A DNA stretch of 64,000 bases from Clostridiales bacterium (GTDB lineage Bacteria > Bacillota > Clostridia > DUPQ01): NCBI GenBank assembly GCA_023145435.1, contig JAGLDS010000002.1, positions 76,675 to 140,674 on the forward strand, read 5' to 3'. Shown here in pieces: positions 45,077-54,212 of this stretch (its first letter is position 1; each line of letters starts with the position of its first letter). Below the pieces are notes generated by a model. That model did no database searches. It saw only the letters and a list, made by a program, of their open reading frames with translations, and was not told the DNA's origin. Position numbers and translations under genes: made by a program.

Positions 45077-45105
45077 AATTTAACATCAAAATATTATTGT
45101 GTCAA
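45077..45105 (-). promoter_or_regulatory. Promoter of the Mbx-type operon
   Basis: On the minus strand TTGACA (45100-45105) and TAAATT (45077-45082) are 17 bp apart. The transcription start would be near 45070, giving a leader of about 60 bases before mrpE. No operator-like palindrome stands out apart from the AT-rich CATATTATAATATG near 45045-45060. Confidence 0.7.
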
Positions 45106-45178
45106 TTTTTTAACAATAAAATATCGAAATATTTCTAATAATTATTACCAGATGCTATTATTGTGGGTATATAACAAT

Positions 45179-45202
45179 AAACCCCTTAAACAAAAGGGGT
45201 TT
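45179..45202 (-). terminator. Terminator after valS
   Basis: A perfect 9-bp stem AAACCCCTT / AAGGGGTTT (45179-45187 and 45194-45202) with a 6-base loop lies 28 bases after the valS stop. The minus-strand run after it is only moderately T-rich (ATTGTTATAT), so termination may be incomplete. Confidence 0.72.
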
Positions 45203-45229
45203 AGAATATTTATAAATGTTTATTTTTAG

Positions 45230-47878
45230 TTACTGATTTTCTAAAGTGTTGATTTGTAAGATAACTTGCTTAAGCATTTTATCATACTTCATTAATTTTT
45301 CTTTTTCTTCTAAAACTACATCTTTAGGAGCCTTGCTAATAAATCGCTCATTATTTAATTTTAAAGAAGCTCTCTTTACTTCATTCTCTAGTTTACTCTT
45401 CTCATTTTTTAATCTAATAATTTCTGCTTCAAAATCAATTAAATCAGACAAAGGTATATACAATATTGCTTTATCAAGAACAAGAGAAACTGCTTTTTCT
45501 GGAATTGGTTGTGTGGAATCAATAATTGATACATCACTTGCAAAAGCTAGTTTTTCAAAATAACTTGATGATTTAGTTATTAAATTAGCTAATTCATTAT
45601 TATCAGTCATAAATATTAGTGAAGCTTTCCTAGATGGTTTAACATCCATATTGCTTCTAGTATTTCTTATTTCCTTAATTGTCGACATTATATAGTTTAA
45701 TTGTTGCTCTTCTGTTTCATATACAAACTCTTCGTTAAATAGTGGCCAAGATGAAATCATAATACTTTCATCACTGTGAATTAAGTTAGAATAAATTTCT
45801 TCTGTAACAAAAGGCATAAATGGATGTAATAATTTCATAGAAGTCATTAAAACGTGGTTTAGAACATATTGAGCTTCAATTCTACTATCATTTTCTTTGT
45901 CATAAAGTCTTGGTTTAATTAATTCTATATACCAGTCACAAAAGTCTTCCCAAATAAATTCATAAATCTTATGTAAGGTAATACCAAATTCAAATTTACT
46001 CATATTATCTTTAATTTCTGCAACTAACTTATTCATTTTAGATAAAATCCATTGATCTGCTTTTGTAAACTTTTTATAATCTACATTTCTAAAGTCAACA
46101 TCTTCATCAAAATTCATTAATACAAATCGTGTTGCGTTCCAAATCTTATTTGTAAAATTTCTTGCTGATAAAAGTTTTTGTTCAGAAAAGCGTAAATCAT
46201 TTCCAGGTGAATTACCAATAATTAAAGCAAATCGTAAGGAATCTGTCCCATAATCTTTAATCACAATTAATGGATCAATTCCATTACCTAATGATTTTGA
46301 CATTTTACGTCCTTGGTCATCCCTCACTAGTCCATGTATAACAACATGTTCAAATGGTATTTCTTTCATATGTTCTAGTCCTGAGAATATCATTCTAGCT
46401 ACCCAGAAAAATATAATATCATAACCAGTTACTAATACATTTGTTGGATAAAAGTACTCAAGTTCAGGAGTTTTCTCTGGCCACCCTAATGTTGAAAATG
46501 GCCATAATGCACTTGAAAACCAAGTGTCTAATGTATCTTCATCTTGAGTAATATTACTACTTCCACATTTTTCACAAGTTTTTGGTTTATCTTTTGAAAC
46601 CATAATATGATTACAATCATCACAATAAAATGCAGGTATACGATGTCCCCACCATAATTGTCTAGAAATACACCAATCTTGAATATTATCCATCCAATTA
46701 AAATATGTTTTTGAAAAACGTTTTGGAACGAATTTTACTTCGTCATTTCTAACACTTTCATTAGCTGGTTCAGCTAGTGGTTGCATTTTAACAAACCACT
46801 GCAATGATGCCATAGGCTCGATTGTTGTATTACAACGATAACACTCACCTACATTATGAGTATGTTCATCTATTTTTTCTAAAAGACCTAACTCATCTAA
46901 ATCAGAAATAATTAATTTCCGCGCTTCGTATCTATCCATTCCCTCATACTTACCAGTTAAATTGTTCATGGTAGCATCTTCATTCATAATATTAATTTCT
47001 TCTAATTGATGGCGCTTACCCATTTGAAAGTCATTAGGATCATGGGCTGGAGTAATTTTTACAGCTCCTGTACCTAATTCGTTATCAACATAATCATCTG
47101 CAATAATAGGAATTTCACGATTCATTAATGGTAAAACACAAGTTTTACCAATTAAGTCGATATATCTTTCATCATTTGGATTAACAGCCACAGCTGTATC
47201 TCCTAACATAGTTTCAGGCCGTGTGGTTGCTACTACTACGAATTTTCCACTATCTTTAATTGGATACTTTATATACCAAAAATTCCCACCACGTTCAGAG
47301 TAATCAACTTCAGCATTTGAAATAGATGTTTTACAACTTGGACACCAATTAATAATTCTATTACTTCTATAAATTAGTCCATCATTATATAATTTAATAA
47401 AAACTTCTGTAACTGCTTTTGATAAACCTTCATCCAATGTAAAACGTTCTCGCTCCCAATCACATGAACTACCTAGTTTTTTAAGTTGATTAACAATTCT
47501 AGTACCATATTTTTCTTTCCATTCCCAAGCTATTTCTAAAAACTTTTCTCGCCCTAAGTCTTTTTTAGTAATTCCTTCTTCTTTCATGGAAGCAACAATT
47601 TTCGCCTCTGTTGCAATTGATGCATGGTCAGTACCTGGAAGCCAAAGGGTTTCATACCCTTCCATTCTCTTCATGCGAATTAAAATGTCTTGCCAAGTAT
47701 TATCCATGGCATGACCCATATGTAATTGCCCTGTAATATTTGGTGGTGGAATCACAATAGTATATGGTTTTTTATTTGGATTGACAGTAGCATGAAAGTA
47801 CCCTTTATCCATCCACATTTTATATAATCTATCTTCAATCTCATTTGGATCGTAGTTTTTTGATAACAACTTTGCCAT
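45230..47878 (-). CDS. valS: Valyl-tRNA synthetase
   Basis: An 882-residue class I synthetase. It has the HIGH motif as PPPNITGQLHMGHAMD near residue 48, CP1 editing domain (TTRPETMLGDTAVAV), KMSKS as GRKMSKSLGNG, the anticodon-binding helical domain, and a C-terminal coiled-coil arm (LKNEKSKLENEVKRASLKL). It charges tRNA-Val and edits threonine. A T-box leader lies upstream, with a small membrane protein gene in between (gap 11 bases), so both should respond to uncharged tRNA-Val. AAGGAG precedes the ATG. Confidence 0.98.
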   Translation of the reverse strand: MAKLLSKNYDPNEIEDRLYKMWMDKGYFHATVNPNKKPYTIVIPPPNITGQLHMGHAMDNTWQDILIRMKRMEGYETLWLPGTDHASIATEAKIVASMKEEGITKKDLGREKFLEIAWEWKEKYGTRIVNQLKKLGSSCDWERERFTLDEGLSKAVTEVFIKLYNDGLIYRSNRIINWCPSCKTSISNAEVDYSERGGNFWYIKYPIKDSGKFVVVATTRPETMLGDTAVAVNPNDERYIDLIGKTCVLPLMNREIPIIADDYVDNELGTGAVKITPAHDPNDFQMGKRHQLEEINIMNEDATMNNLTGKYEGMDRYEARKLIISDLDELGLLEKIDEHTHNVGECYRCNTTIEPMASLQWFVKMQPLAEPANESVRNDEVKFVPKRFSKTYFNWMDNIQDWCISRQLWWGHRIPAFYCDDCNHIMVSKDKPKTCEKCGSSNITQDEDTLDTWFSSALWPFSTLGWPEKTPELEYFYPTNVLVTGYDIIFFWVARMIFSGLEHMKEIPFEHVVIHGLVRDDQGRKMSKSLGNGIDPLIVIKDYGTDSLRFALIIGNSPGNDLRFSEQKLLSARNFTNKIWNATRFVLMNFDEDVDFRNVDYKKFTKADQWILSKMNKLVAEIKDNMSKFEFGITLHKIYEFIWEDFCDWYIELIKPRLYDKENDSRIEAQYVLNHVLMTSMKLLHPFMPFVTEEIYSNLIHSDESIMISSWPLFNEEFVYETEEQQLNYIMSTIKEIRNTRSNMDVKPSRKASLIFMTDNNELANLITKSSSYFEKLAFASDVSIIDSTQPIPEKAVSLVLDKAILYIPLSDLIDFEAEIIRLKNEKSKLENEVKRASLKLNNERFISKAPKDVVLEEKEKLMKYDKMLKQVILQINTLENQ

Positions 47879-47889
47879 TTTAATCTCCT

Positions 47890-48132
47890 TTATCTAAACA
47901 CTATTAGTATTAAAATCATTCCTGGGAAAAATATAAATGCACCAATACTTTTTACTAATGCAATTGCTTTATACTGTTGTAGTTCCTTGTATTTTTCTTC
48001 ATCAATTTGTTCAATTTTAATTTTCTGTTTATCGGCTAAATTTGTTTTTTTAACAATAACTTTTGCAAAAAATACAATTAATGCACCAACCACAATTAAA
48101 GCAAATCCAAATATTTTTATTAATAAGTCCAT
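47890..48132 (-). CDS. Small two-helix membrane protein upstream of valS
   Basis: An 80-residue protein with two hydrophobic segments (about residues 5-25 and 59-78) separated by a charged loop (KKTNLADKQKIKIEQIDEEKYKEL). No family is recognised. Translation starts at the ATG at 48130-48132, which follows GGAGGAAAAT. The longer in-frame ORF upstream runs through the T-box terminator and should not count as coding. It is the first gene under the valS T-box leader, which is unusual for a protein with no evident link to valine. Confidence 0.72.
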   Translation of the reverse strand: MDLLIKIFGFALIVVGALIVFFAKVIVKKTNLADKQKIKIEQIDEEKYKELQQYKAIALVKSIGAFIFFPGMILILIVFR

Positions 48133-48137
48133 ATTTT

Positions 48138-48373
48138 CCTCCAATAAAAAAACTTCTCTCATCAAAGGACGAAAAAAGTTCGCGGTACCACCTTTATTGT
48201 ATTACGATTTTCATAATACCTCTCAACACCTTAACGCGGTCAACGTCAACATCTACTACTATTTCAATATTGCTGCTCCAGAGCTACTTTCACAAATAGT
48301 ACTTAGGAATATTTCACCTTTTATTCCTTCTCTAAAAAGAACTTAACTTGCTACTTCTCTCCTTCATTGCTGT
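48138..48373 (-). promoter_or_regulatory. T-box riboswitch leader of valS (Val-specific)
   Basis: The minus strand has the T-box core AAAGGTGGTACCGCG (48181-48195) followed by a terminator, and a stem I region at about 48275-48365 with AGAGAAG-type bulge sequences. The specifier candidate GTA (48285-48287), a valine codon, lies five bases before GGAGC, exactly as TTC does in the pheST leader. Uncharged tRNA-Val should allow transcription of the small membrane protein and valS. Confidence 0.92.
48151..48180 (-). terminator. Regulated terminator of the valS T-box
   Basis: AACTTTTTTC pairs with GAGAGAAGTT (48171-48180 and 48151-48160, two G-U pairs, 10-base loop), followed on the minus strand by TTTTTT. 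It starts directly after the T-box core. Confidence 0.85.
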
Positions 48374-48379
48374 AGGGAG

Positions 48380-48408
48380 ATTCTATATTATATGATTACT
48401 AATGTCAA
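48380..48408 (-). promoter_or_regulatory. Promoter of the valS operon
   Basis: On the minus strand TTGACA (48403-48408) and TAGAAT (48380-48385) are 17 bp apart, so transcription would begin near 48373 at the T-box stem I. The promoter starts immediately after the UroD-family gene's stop codon. Confidence 0.75.
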
Positions 48409-48410
48409 TG

Positions 48411-49373
48411 TTACTTTTTCGCTGCATTCATAAAAGCAATAATATTTTCATCACTAGTTTTTATTGGTAAATCACAACCAGAACTCATAATAAAGTTCTT
48501 ATGATTTTTCATATCACCTTTTAGATTTAATGTAGCTTTTGTGACTTGATCACTATCCATATCTAAAAATACTGCTACTGGATCTAAGTTCCCTATAAGA
48601 TATACATCCTCAGGTATTTTCTTTATAGCTTCTTTAAAATTAACTTGCCAGTCTAAACTTAATGCAACTGCACCTGAAGTTCCCATTCTTTCAATTAAAT
48701 GTGTAGTATCACCACAGATATGTAAAATAAGTGGTTTATTATTTACATTACTTAATATTTTTTTAAATGGAGCTAGCGAAAATTCTTCATATTGAGTAGG
48801 TGAAATCATCATAGCTGTAGGCTCTAATACACTTACAACATCAGCACCTGCTTCAAATAACTCATTGATGTAATCTGTTATTACTTCAACAGTAAAATTT
48901 AAGCACTCATGAACAATGCTAGGATCTAAAATAGTGTTCATTGTTAATTCACTTACTCCTAAAAGTTCTCCTGCAAGAGTAAATGGTCCTATTACATGTG
49001 CACCTTTTATAATTGATAAGCTATCACTCATTTTTTTCATAACATCAATGAAAACTTTCATTCTTTTAGTTGTACCTTTATATTCACTTTTTAATTTATC
49101 TAAATCGTCTAAGTTTTTAATTGAGTGTTCAATAACAGATGGATTTTCATTATCTTCATATTTTATTTTCATACCTAGTGCTTCTGCTTCTACTGTTAAA
49201 TCCATAAACGCAAACATACCATCTGGTTTAAAGGTATCAACCATCTTTTCAATTGTTTCAAATTGAATATCAGCATTCAATAAATGCTCTTTTAAACTAG
49301 AATCACTAAAATGTATTCCATTAACACCCATTAAAGGTATTGCTGTATTTTCTGCTACTTGAAAAGTTTTCAT
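48411..49373 (-). CDS. Uroporphyrinogen decarboxylase family protein (MtaA/MtbA-like)
   Basis: A 320-residue TIM-barrel protein of the UroD superfamily. The zinc site LHICGDTT (His and Cys near residue 220) with a later SSGCDLP cysteine is the signature of the MtaA/MtbA corrinoid-protein:coenzyme M-type methyltransferases and their bacterial relatives. Haem-synthesis UroD lacks this pattern. It probably transfers a methyl group from a corrinoid protein, but no corrinoid protein or partner is in this window. AAAGGAG precedes the ATG. The methyl acceptor is unknown. Confidence 0.82.
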   Translation of the reverse strand: MKTFQVAENTAIPLMGVNGIHFSDSSLKEHLLNADIQFETIEKMVDTFKPDGMFAFMDLTVEAEALGMKIKYEDNENPSVIEHSIKNLDDLDKLKSEYKGTTKRMKVFIDVMKKMSDSLSIIKGAHVIGPFTLAGELLGVSELTMNTILDPSIVHECLNFTVEVITDYINELFEAGADVVSVLEPTAMMISPTQYEEFSLAPFKKILSNVNNKPLILHICGDTTHLIERMGTSGAVALSLDWQVNFKEAIKKIPEDVYLIGNLDPVAVFLDMDSDQVTKATLNLKGDMKNHKNFIMSSGCDLPIKTSDENIIAFMNAAKK

Positions 49374-49465
49374 CTAAATATACTCCTTTTACCCGCTTAT
49401 ATGAGCATACGCCCACAACATAAATAAATATATAAAAATTATGCTATATTTATAAATATTATGTT

Positions 49466-50010
49466 CTATCTATAGGAGATGAATTGCCCGCCCCATTCTT
49501 TGATATATTTATGTTCTTCCATTATTTCCTCTTTAATATTCCATGGTAAAATAAAGATACAATCAGGTTTATCTTTTTTTATAATATCTACTGAATAAAT
49601 AGGTATATTAGTACCAGGAATCAATAGATTTTGTTTATTACTATTTTTATCAACTGTGTACTCAATATCATTTTTTGAATAATCTAGATAATTTAATAAA
49701 ATTGTACCTTTTGCAGGTGCTCCATAACAAATTACTTTCTTTCCTGATATTTTTATATCATTAATATGTTTTTTAATATTATCTTTTATTGCTTTGCATA
49801 TATATTTAAATCATTATAAGTTTTAAATTGATCAAGCTTAAAATCTAATTCTTTTTTTGTTATTTTTTCCACATTATTAGATCTAGGATAAAATCTATTA
49901 CTACTTTTTTTAATATATAGTCTTAATGATCCTCCTTGGCTTTGTAATTCTTCAACATCAAATATTTCTAAATTATGGCTATTTAAAATACTTTCTTTAT
50001 CAAGATTAAT
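49466..50010 (-). pseudogene. C-methyltransferase remnant (Methyltransf_14 type)
   Basis: The C-terminal part of a sugar C-methyltransferase is readable in two frames. One (about 49786-50010) has LEIFDVEELQSQGGSLRLYI; the other, after a frameshift near 49795, has SGKKVICYGAPAKGTILLNY, VDKNSNKQNLLIPGTNIPIYS and FILPWNIKEEIM, ending KEWGGQFISYR. Together they follow the family order closely, but the zinc and SAM-binding N-terminal half is missing. Its 5' side is joined to a glycosyltransferase piece. Such enzymes make branched deoxysugars in surface polysaccharides. Confidence 0.8.
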
Positions 50011-50373
50011 ATGATATTTCTTATTACTATGTCTATTTAATTTATGATAGATAATTTTTGTTAATATAATTTGATAAAATAGAGTAAAATCTCTTATATT
50101 TAATTTAATAAGAATATTATCAATATTTTTTATTTTACTAATAAAATTCAATATTGAAAAATATCCTTTAGCTTTTACGCGATGATTGTTATAAATCAAG
50201 TCTTTCCTTGGAGCTATAACATCAACATCTCTATTTGTTTCAATTACTTTTGTTATTTTTTCTAAAAAATCATCATATAATAAATCATCAGTATGAAACA
50301 TAATTACATCTTCATTTCCACTTATATGATTTGATGGAACATATTTATATTGTAAAAAGTTGTTTTGAACTTT
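50010..50373 (-). pseudogene. Glycosyltransferase family 2 remnant
   Basis: The frame from about 50373 reads NNFLQYKYVPSNHISGNED, then VIMFHTDDLLYDDFLEKI with the DxD-like Asp pair of GT-A glycosyltransferases, and NRDVDVIAPRKDLI. The N-terminal nucleotide-binding part and a plausible start are missing, and an in-frame TGA precedes it. Near 50010 the frame runs straight into methyltransferase sequence, so the two gene pieces were joined by a deletion. The exact junction is judged by eye. Confidence 0.65.
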
Positions 50374-50403
50374 AAAAAATCACATTTTTAAAATTCATTA
50401 TGT

Positions 50404-50840
50404 TCAAGCATTGTTATCCCCAATACTTATTAAATTGTTATTTTTACTTTCTTCAATTGTAATTTTTAATGTGTATGCTTTCTTGTTCATTAAATTTGAA
50501 ATATCAATAATATCTTTTTTTCCATCACTAAAACCCCATATATTTAGTACTTCAAAAGCTTTTTCTTTATTAGCAAGTTTCCCTGCAGTTTTAGGATAAA
50601 GATCTAATTTATCTAATTTTGGCTCACACATAGTATGCTTTGGAGTAATCACATCATTTATTTCAATGTTTTTAATTACCTCAATAACAATTTTTGATAC
50701 TTCGCCAATTTTTTCTACATCAATAAATTCTATATTATCAAGTGATGTATGATATTCATCATAATTTTCAGGACCTGAACGCATGACGCAACCAATTGGT
50801 AAATCAATACCATGACAATTAAAATGTCGCTCATCACATC
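50404..50840 (-). pseudogene. DUF4910/DUF2172-type aminopeptidase remnant, C-terminal part
   Basis: The frame reads GCDERHFNCHGIDLPIGCVMRSGP, then YDEYHTSLDNIEFI and, near the end, FSDGKKDIIDISN. These follow the C-terminal half of DUF4910/DUF2172 zinc peptidase-like proteins, which lie in polysaccharide gene clusters (typical DERQYCSPG, LPVGSLMR, EYHTSADNL). The catalytic N-terminal half is gone. Its 5' end is fused to the truncated nucleotidyltransferase remnant at about 50838. It has no ribosome binding site of its own. Confidence 0.72.
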
Positions 50841-51225
50841 CAATTACCTAAATGTTTATATGAAGCTATTTGATTATTTGTTGCAAGTGTTTTTAAAATA
50901 TCGCTTTCAAAATCGCATTGTTCATCTTTTTTAAGATAACTAAGTAATTTTTTATCAAAAACCATAAATCCACCAATAATTAATCTATCTAGGTTTTTAC
51001 TGTAATCAATAGTACAGTCACTATTAAGTAATTGATAATTAGCAAAATAGTTTCTTATAATATCACCTTTAAATCCAAGACAAACAATAAATTCATTTAT
51101 ACCAAAGAAAGTATAATATGCCAAATGATTGGTTGTGTTCCAATTTTAATCATGGGTTTTGGTACATCGACTGTTCTCCTACTAAGTCGTTGTCCCATAC
51201 CACCTGCTAAAATAACAAGTTTCAT
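50834..51225 (-). pseudogene. Sugar nucleotidyltransferase remnant (glucose-1-phosphate cytidylyltransferase-like)
   Basis: The gene starts well (GGGGA site, ATG at 51223-51225, [14 protein letters not shown] and [18 protein letters not shown]), the signature of RfbF-like nucleotidyltransferases. It is then frameshifted near 51115 into [22 protein letters not shown]. After LLNSDCTIDYSKNL the frame jumps to RLIIGGFMVFDKKLL, skipping about 100 residues of the usual middle, and stops after KHLGNWM, where the family continues. It lies eight bases after pepF. The product cannot be functional. Confidence 0.85.
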
Positions 51226-51232
51226 TTTTCCC

Positions 51233-52978
51233 CTATTTTGCGTTGACGAAATAATCAACATCTTTTTTAATTAACTCTAGTGAGTTTCTCCAGAATGTTT
51301 TATCCGAAGAGTCAATTCCCACACTAGCTAAAACACCTCTTACATCATTTTTCCCTGTTTCAACTAATAATTTATCATATTTAGGAATAAATGAATTTCC
51401 TTCAATTAAGTATTGTGCATATAACCCTTTAGCAAATAATAAACCAAATGCATAAGGGAAGTTATAGAAGTTATTACCAGCACTATAATAATGAGGTTTA
51501 CAAGCCCACATATATGGATGAAGGGTATTACTATCTAATCCATCACCATATGTTAAAAGTTGTGCATCTATCATAAGTTCTTTAAGTTTTTCAACTGGAA
51601 CTGAAGATGTTTTTCTTAATTCAAATAATTTTGTTTCAAATTCATAGCGACTTAAAATATCAACAATTACCTGGGTTGCTTCTACTAAATTATGTTCTAC
51701 AATTGCAAATTTTTCATCATCTGTGGCTTCTTCTAATGTGGCATTAACCACATAACTTTCACAAAAGATTGAAGCTGTTTCAGCCATTGGCATAGAATAA
51801 TTAGAATTTAAGTAAGTAACATCTTTTAAACATTCCCCATGATATCCATGGCCAAGTTCATGAGCTAAAGTTGTAACATCAGAAAAACTACCAGAAAAGT
51901 TGGCTAATATCCTACTTTCTTTAATACCGTGGACAGAAGCACAAAAAGCTCCTCCTACTTTTCCATCTCTCATTTTGGCATCAATCCAATTGTTATCAAA
52001 TGCCTTTTTAGAATATGCTCCTAGTTTTGAAGAAAATTTAGAAAAGTTTTTATTTATTATTTGGCTTGCTTCATCAAAAGTATATGTTTTATGTGTTTTA
52101 CCCATTGGAGCAAATAAATCATAAAATGGCAAACCACCTTCATGACCTAATAAAGATGCTTTTTTACGAAGATAACGTCTAAAATGAGGTAGATACTCTC
52201 TCATGGAACTAATCATGGCATCTAAAGTTTCTTTATCCATTCTAGAATCTATTAATGTCATTTCAAGAGGTGTTTTATATCCTCTTAGTTTTGAAGTATA
52301 AATTACCTCTCCTTTAATAGCATTTAAACTAGCAGCAGAAGATTTTTCAATTTTTTTATAAGTAGTTAATTCAGCTTCATATGCTTTTTTTCGAACTTCT
52401 TGTGAAGCATCATAAGCTAGATTTCTAAGAGCTGGTAGGGGTAAGTCTTTATCATCTAATTTAGTTGATAGAGTTGACACCATCATATCTTGTAATTTAG
52501 ACCATGCACCTGATCCGGTATTTCGAAGGTTAGCTAAAATTTCTTCAATCGCATCTGATAACATATATTTAGCATTCTTTTTTGCTTCACTAATTAAAAA
52601 TAAATGGTCATTAATATATTTGTCAGTAGTTGTTACTTTTATATCTTTTACCCACTTAGAAAATTTCACTTCCAAAACAGATACTATTGGAAAATATTTC
52701 TCTAATTTTTCAATTAATTGCAAAGCTTCTTGATTACTAGTATCTACTGAAAAACTTAATTTACCATATGCAAAAACAGTAATAAAATCGTCACTTAATT
52801 GATTGGATTTTTCTAGATAATATTTAATTTTCTTTGTTGCATCATCTGTACTTTTAAAGTTTTCATCACACCAAGTAATTAACTTAGTAAATTCATTGCC
52901 AATCGTTTCAACATCAGTTAAAAGTTTTTCACTTTTAAAACTTTTGTAAAGATTATCAAGGTTCCAATACATTTCCAT
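51233..52978 (-). CDS. pepF: Oligoendopeptidase F
   Basis: A 581-residue M3-family zinc metallopeptidase of the PepF type. The active site is [11 protein letters not shown] (HExGH, near residue 380), with the third ligand glutamate in [10 protein letters not shown] 25-30 residues later, and a helical N-terminal half. It cleaves oligopeptides of about 7-17 residues in the cytosol. The ATG at 52976-52978 follows GGAGG, so the longer upstream in-frame ORF overlapping the UroD gene is not used; even so the two genes overlap by 23 bases. The C-terminus ends eight bases before the decayed polysaccharide genes. Confidence 0.94.
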   Translation of the reverse strand: MEMYWNLDNLYKSFKSEKLLTDVETIGNEFTKLITWCDENFKSTDDATKKIKYYLEKSNQLSDDFITVFAYGKLSFSVDTSNQEALQLIEKLEKYFPIVSVLEVKFSKWVKDIKVTTTDKYINDHLFLISEAKKNAKYMLSDAIEEILANLRNTGSGAWSKLQDMMVSTLSTKLDDKDLPLPALRNLAYDASQEVRKKAYEAELTTYKKIEKSSAASLNAIKGEVIYTSKLRGYKTPLEMTLIDSRMDKETLDAMISSMREYLPHFRRYLRKKASLLGHEGGLPFYDLFAPMGKTHKTYTFDEASQIINKNFSKFSSKLGAYSKKAFDNNWIDAKMRDGKVGGAFCASVHGIKESRILANFSGSFSDVTTLAHELGHGYHGECLKDVTYLNSNYSMPMAETASIFCESYVVNATLEEATDDEKFAIVEHNLVEATQVIVDILSRYEFETKLFELRKTSSVPVEKLKELMIDAQLLTYGDGLDSNTLHPYMWACKPHYYSAGNNFYNFPYAFGLLFAKGLYAQYLIEGNSFIPKYDKLLVETGKNDVRGVLASVGIDSSDKTFWRNSLELIKKDVDYFVNAK

Positions 52979-54212
52979 AATATTCCTCCAGTACTTTTTT
53001 CGATATTTTAACAAAATCCACTAGCCGATTAAACTCCCCTTGTACTGTGTGTACATCTTTTAAACATATATCATAAGGGCAGTTGTATTCTCTATATGCA
53101 ACATCTGCATCTCTTAGCATATTTTCTATTCTTTCTTCATTAAAGTCAAGGCAGACTGTTTTAGCAGGATCAGGCCTCCACGATGCAATATAATTATTTG
53201 ATAATTGTTTTGCACATTTTTCTACATCCGAATATGGACTAATTGCAATACGTCTAACATTTTTAAGCTGTGTTACCAAATCAATTTTTTCAGTTAAGTC
53301 TTCACAACATCCATAAGATACATAACCGAATTTTTCCATAATTGGTACTTGAAAATCAAACATGAACTCTTCGTGCATTGCAGGAGAAATTTGTGCAAAT
53401 TCTTGTGCAGCTGTAAATCCCCATAATTGATCTCTTGTTACTGATTCACTATTTGCTTTTGGCCATTTTAAATCATCAACATAACACATGGATTGATTGA
53501 TATGACTTCCTAAGGTTAGATGACCAGCTTTTTCCGCTTGATCTTGTGCATGTAAAATACCATCTCTCATAAAAGCTAATAATTCTTTTAATCCTTGTGG
53601 GTCATCATACATATCCCACATAATTTGTTCTAGGCCTCTAATATATCCAAGCCTTGTCGATATGTCTGCTTCAAAACCCCACCACAAAGGTGTTCTATCT
53701 ATATTTACATCAATATTATAGCTCATAGCTTCTTGCAAAATCGAAAATTGTTCACTTGTTTTTTTTTCATCAATTTCATGGTTTGGTTTTTTTAAAATTG
53801 ATAAATCACTTAAATTTTTTACAATTATATCGTATTTTTTAGCACCTTTTAAAAAACCACTATCTTGGCCTGTATATTCAACACCCCAAGCACCAATGCC
53901 TGGTAATATTTTGGAAGCAGAAAGATTAATCCATGGTTCAATAACAAAATCATCATCAATTATATCTTGTGCTATCATTTTACGTAAGAAAAATTCATGC
54001 CCTCTTAAAAATTCATCTTCACACCGCAACTCTTTTTGAACTGTTTCTCTAGACCAATGTCCATCTCTAATGTAAATTGGCGGTCTCCCACCTTTTAAAG
54101 AGTTGTGAGTAGACCAAAGTTTTCTTCTAACATCCATCTTTTCATGGCTTGCTATTGATGCTACACGTTTAGCTAAATCAGTCATTATTATTTTGTCGTT
54201 TTTAGAAATCAT
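52956..54212 (-). CDS. UroD-family methyltransferase-like protein
   Basis: A 418-residue protein of the uroporphyrinogen decarboxylase superfamily, in the larger subgroup often found in gut and anaerobic bacteria. Recognisable parts are FVIEPWINLSASKILPGIGAWGVEY, LGYIRGLEQIMWDMYDDPQGL and FGYVSYGCCEDLTEKIDL, the cysteine-containing segment that replaces the HxC site. Its role is unknown; methyl transfer to or from a corrinoid protein is a family-based guess. It overlaps RNase G upstream by four bases and pepF downstream by 23, so it is translationally coupled. Confidence 0.75.
   Translation of the reverse strand: MISKNDKIIMTDLAKRVASIASHEKMDVRRKLWSTHNSLKGGRPPIYIRDGHWSRETVQKELRCEDEFLRGHEFFLRKMIAQDIIDDDFVIEPWINLSASKILPGIGAWGVEYTGQDSGFLKGAKKYDIIVKNLSDLSILKKPNHEIDEKKTSEQFSILQEAMSYNIDVNIDRTPLWWGFEADISTRLGYIRGLEQIMWDMYDDPQGLKELLAFMRDGILHAQDQAEKAGHLTLGSHINQSMCYVDDLKWPKANSESVTRDQLWGFTAAQEFAQISPAMHEEFMFDFQVPIMEKFGYVSYGCCEDLTEKIDLVTQLKNVRRIAISPYSDVEKCAKQLSNNYIASWRPDPAKTVCLDFNEERIENMLRDADVAYREYNCPYDICLKDVHTVQGEFNRLVDFVKISKKVLEEYYGNVLEP

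Noticed and set aside
48133-48165. N-terminal extension (MMREVFLLEEN) of the small protein before valS
   Set aside because: These codons lie in the T-box terminator hairpin and have no ribosome binding site; the GGAGG-linked ATG at 48130-48132 is the better start.
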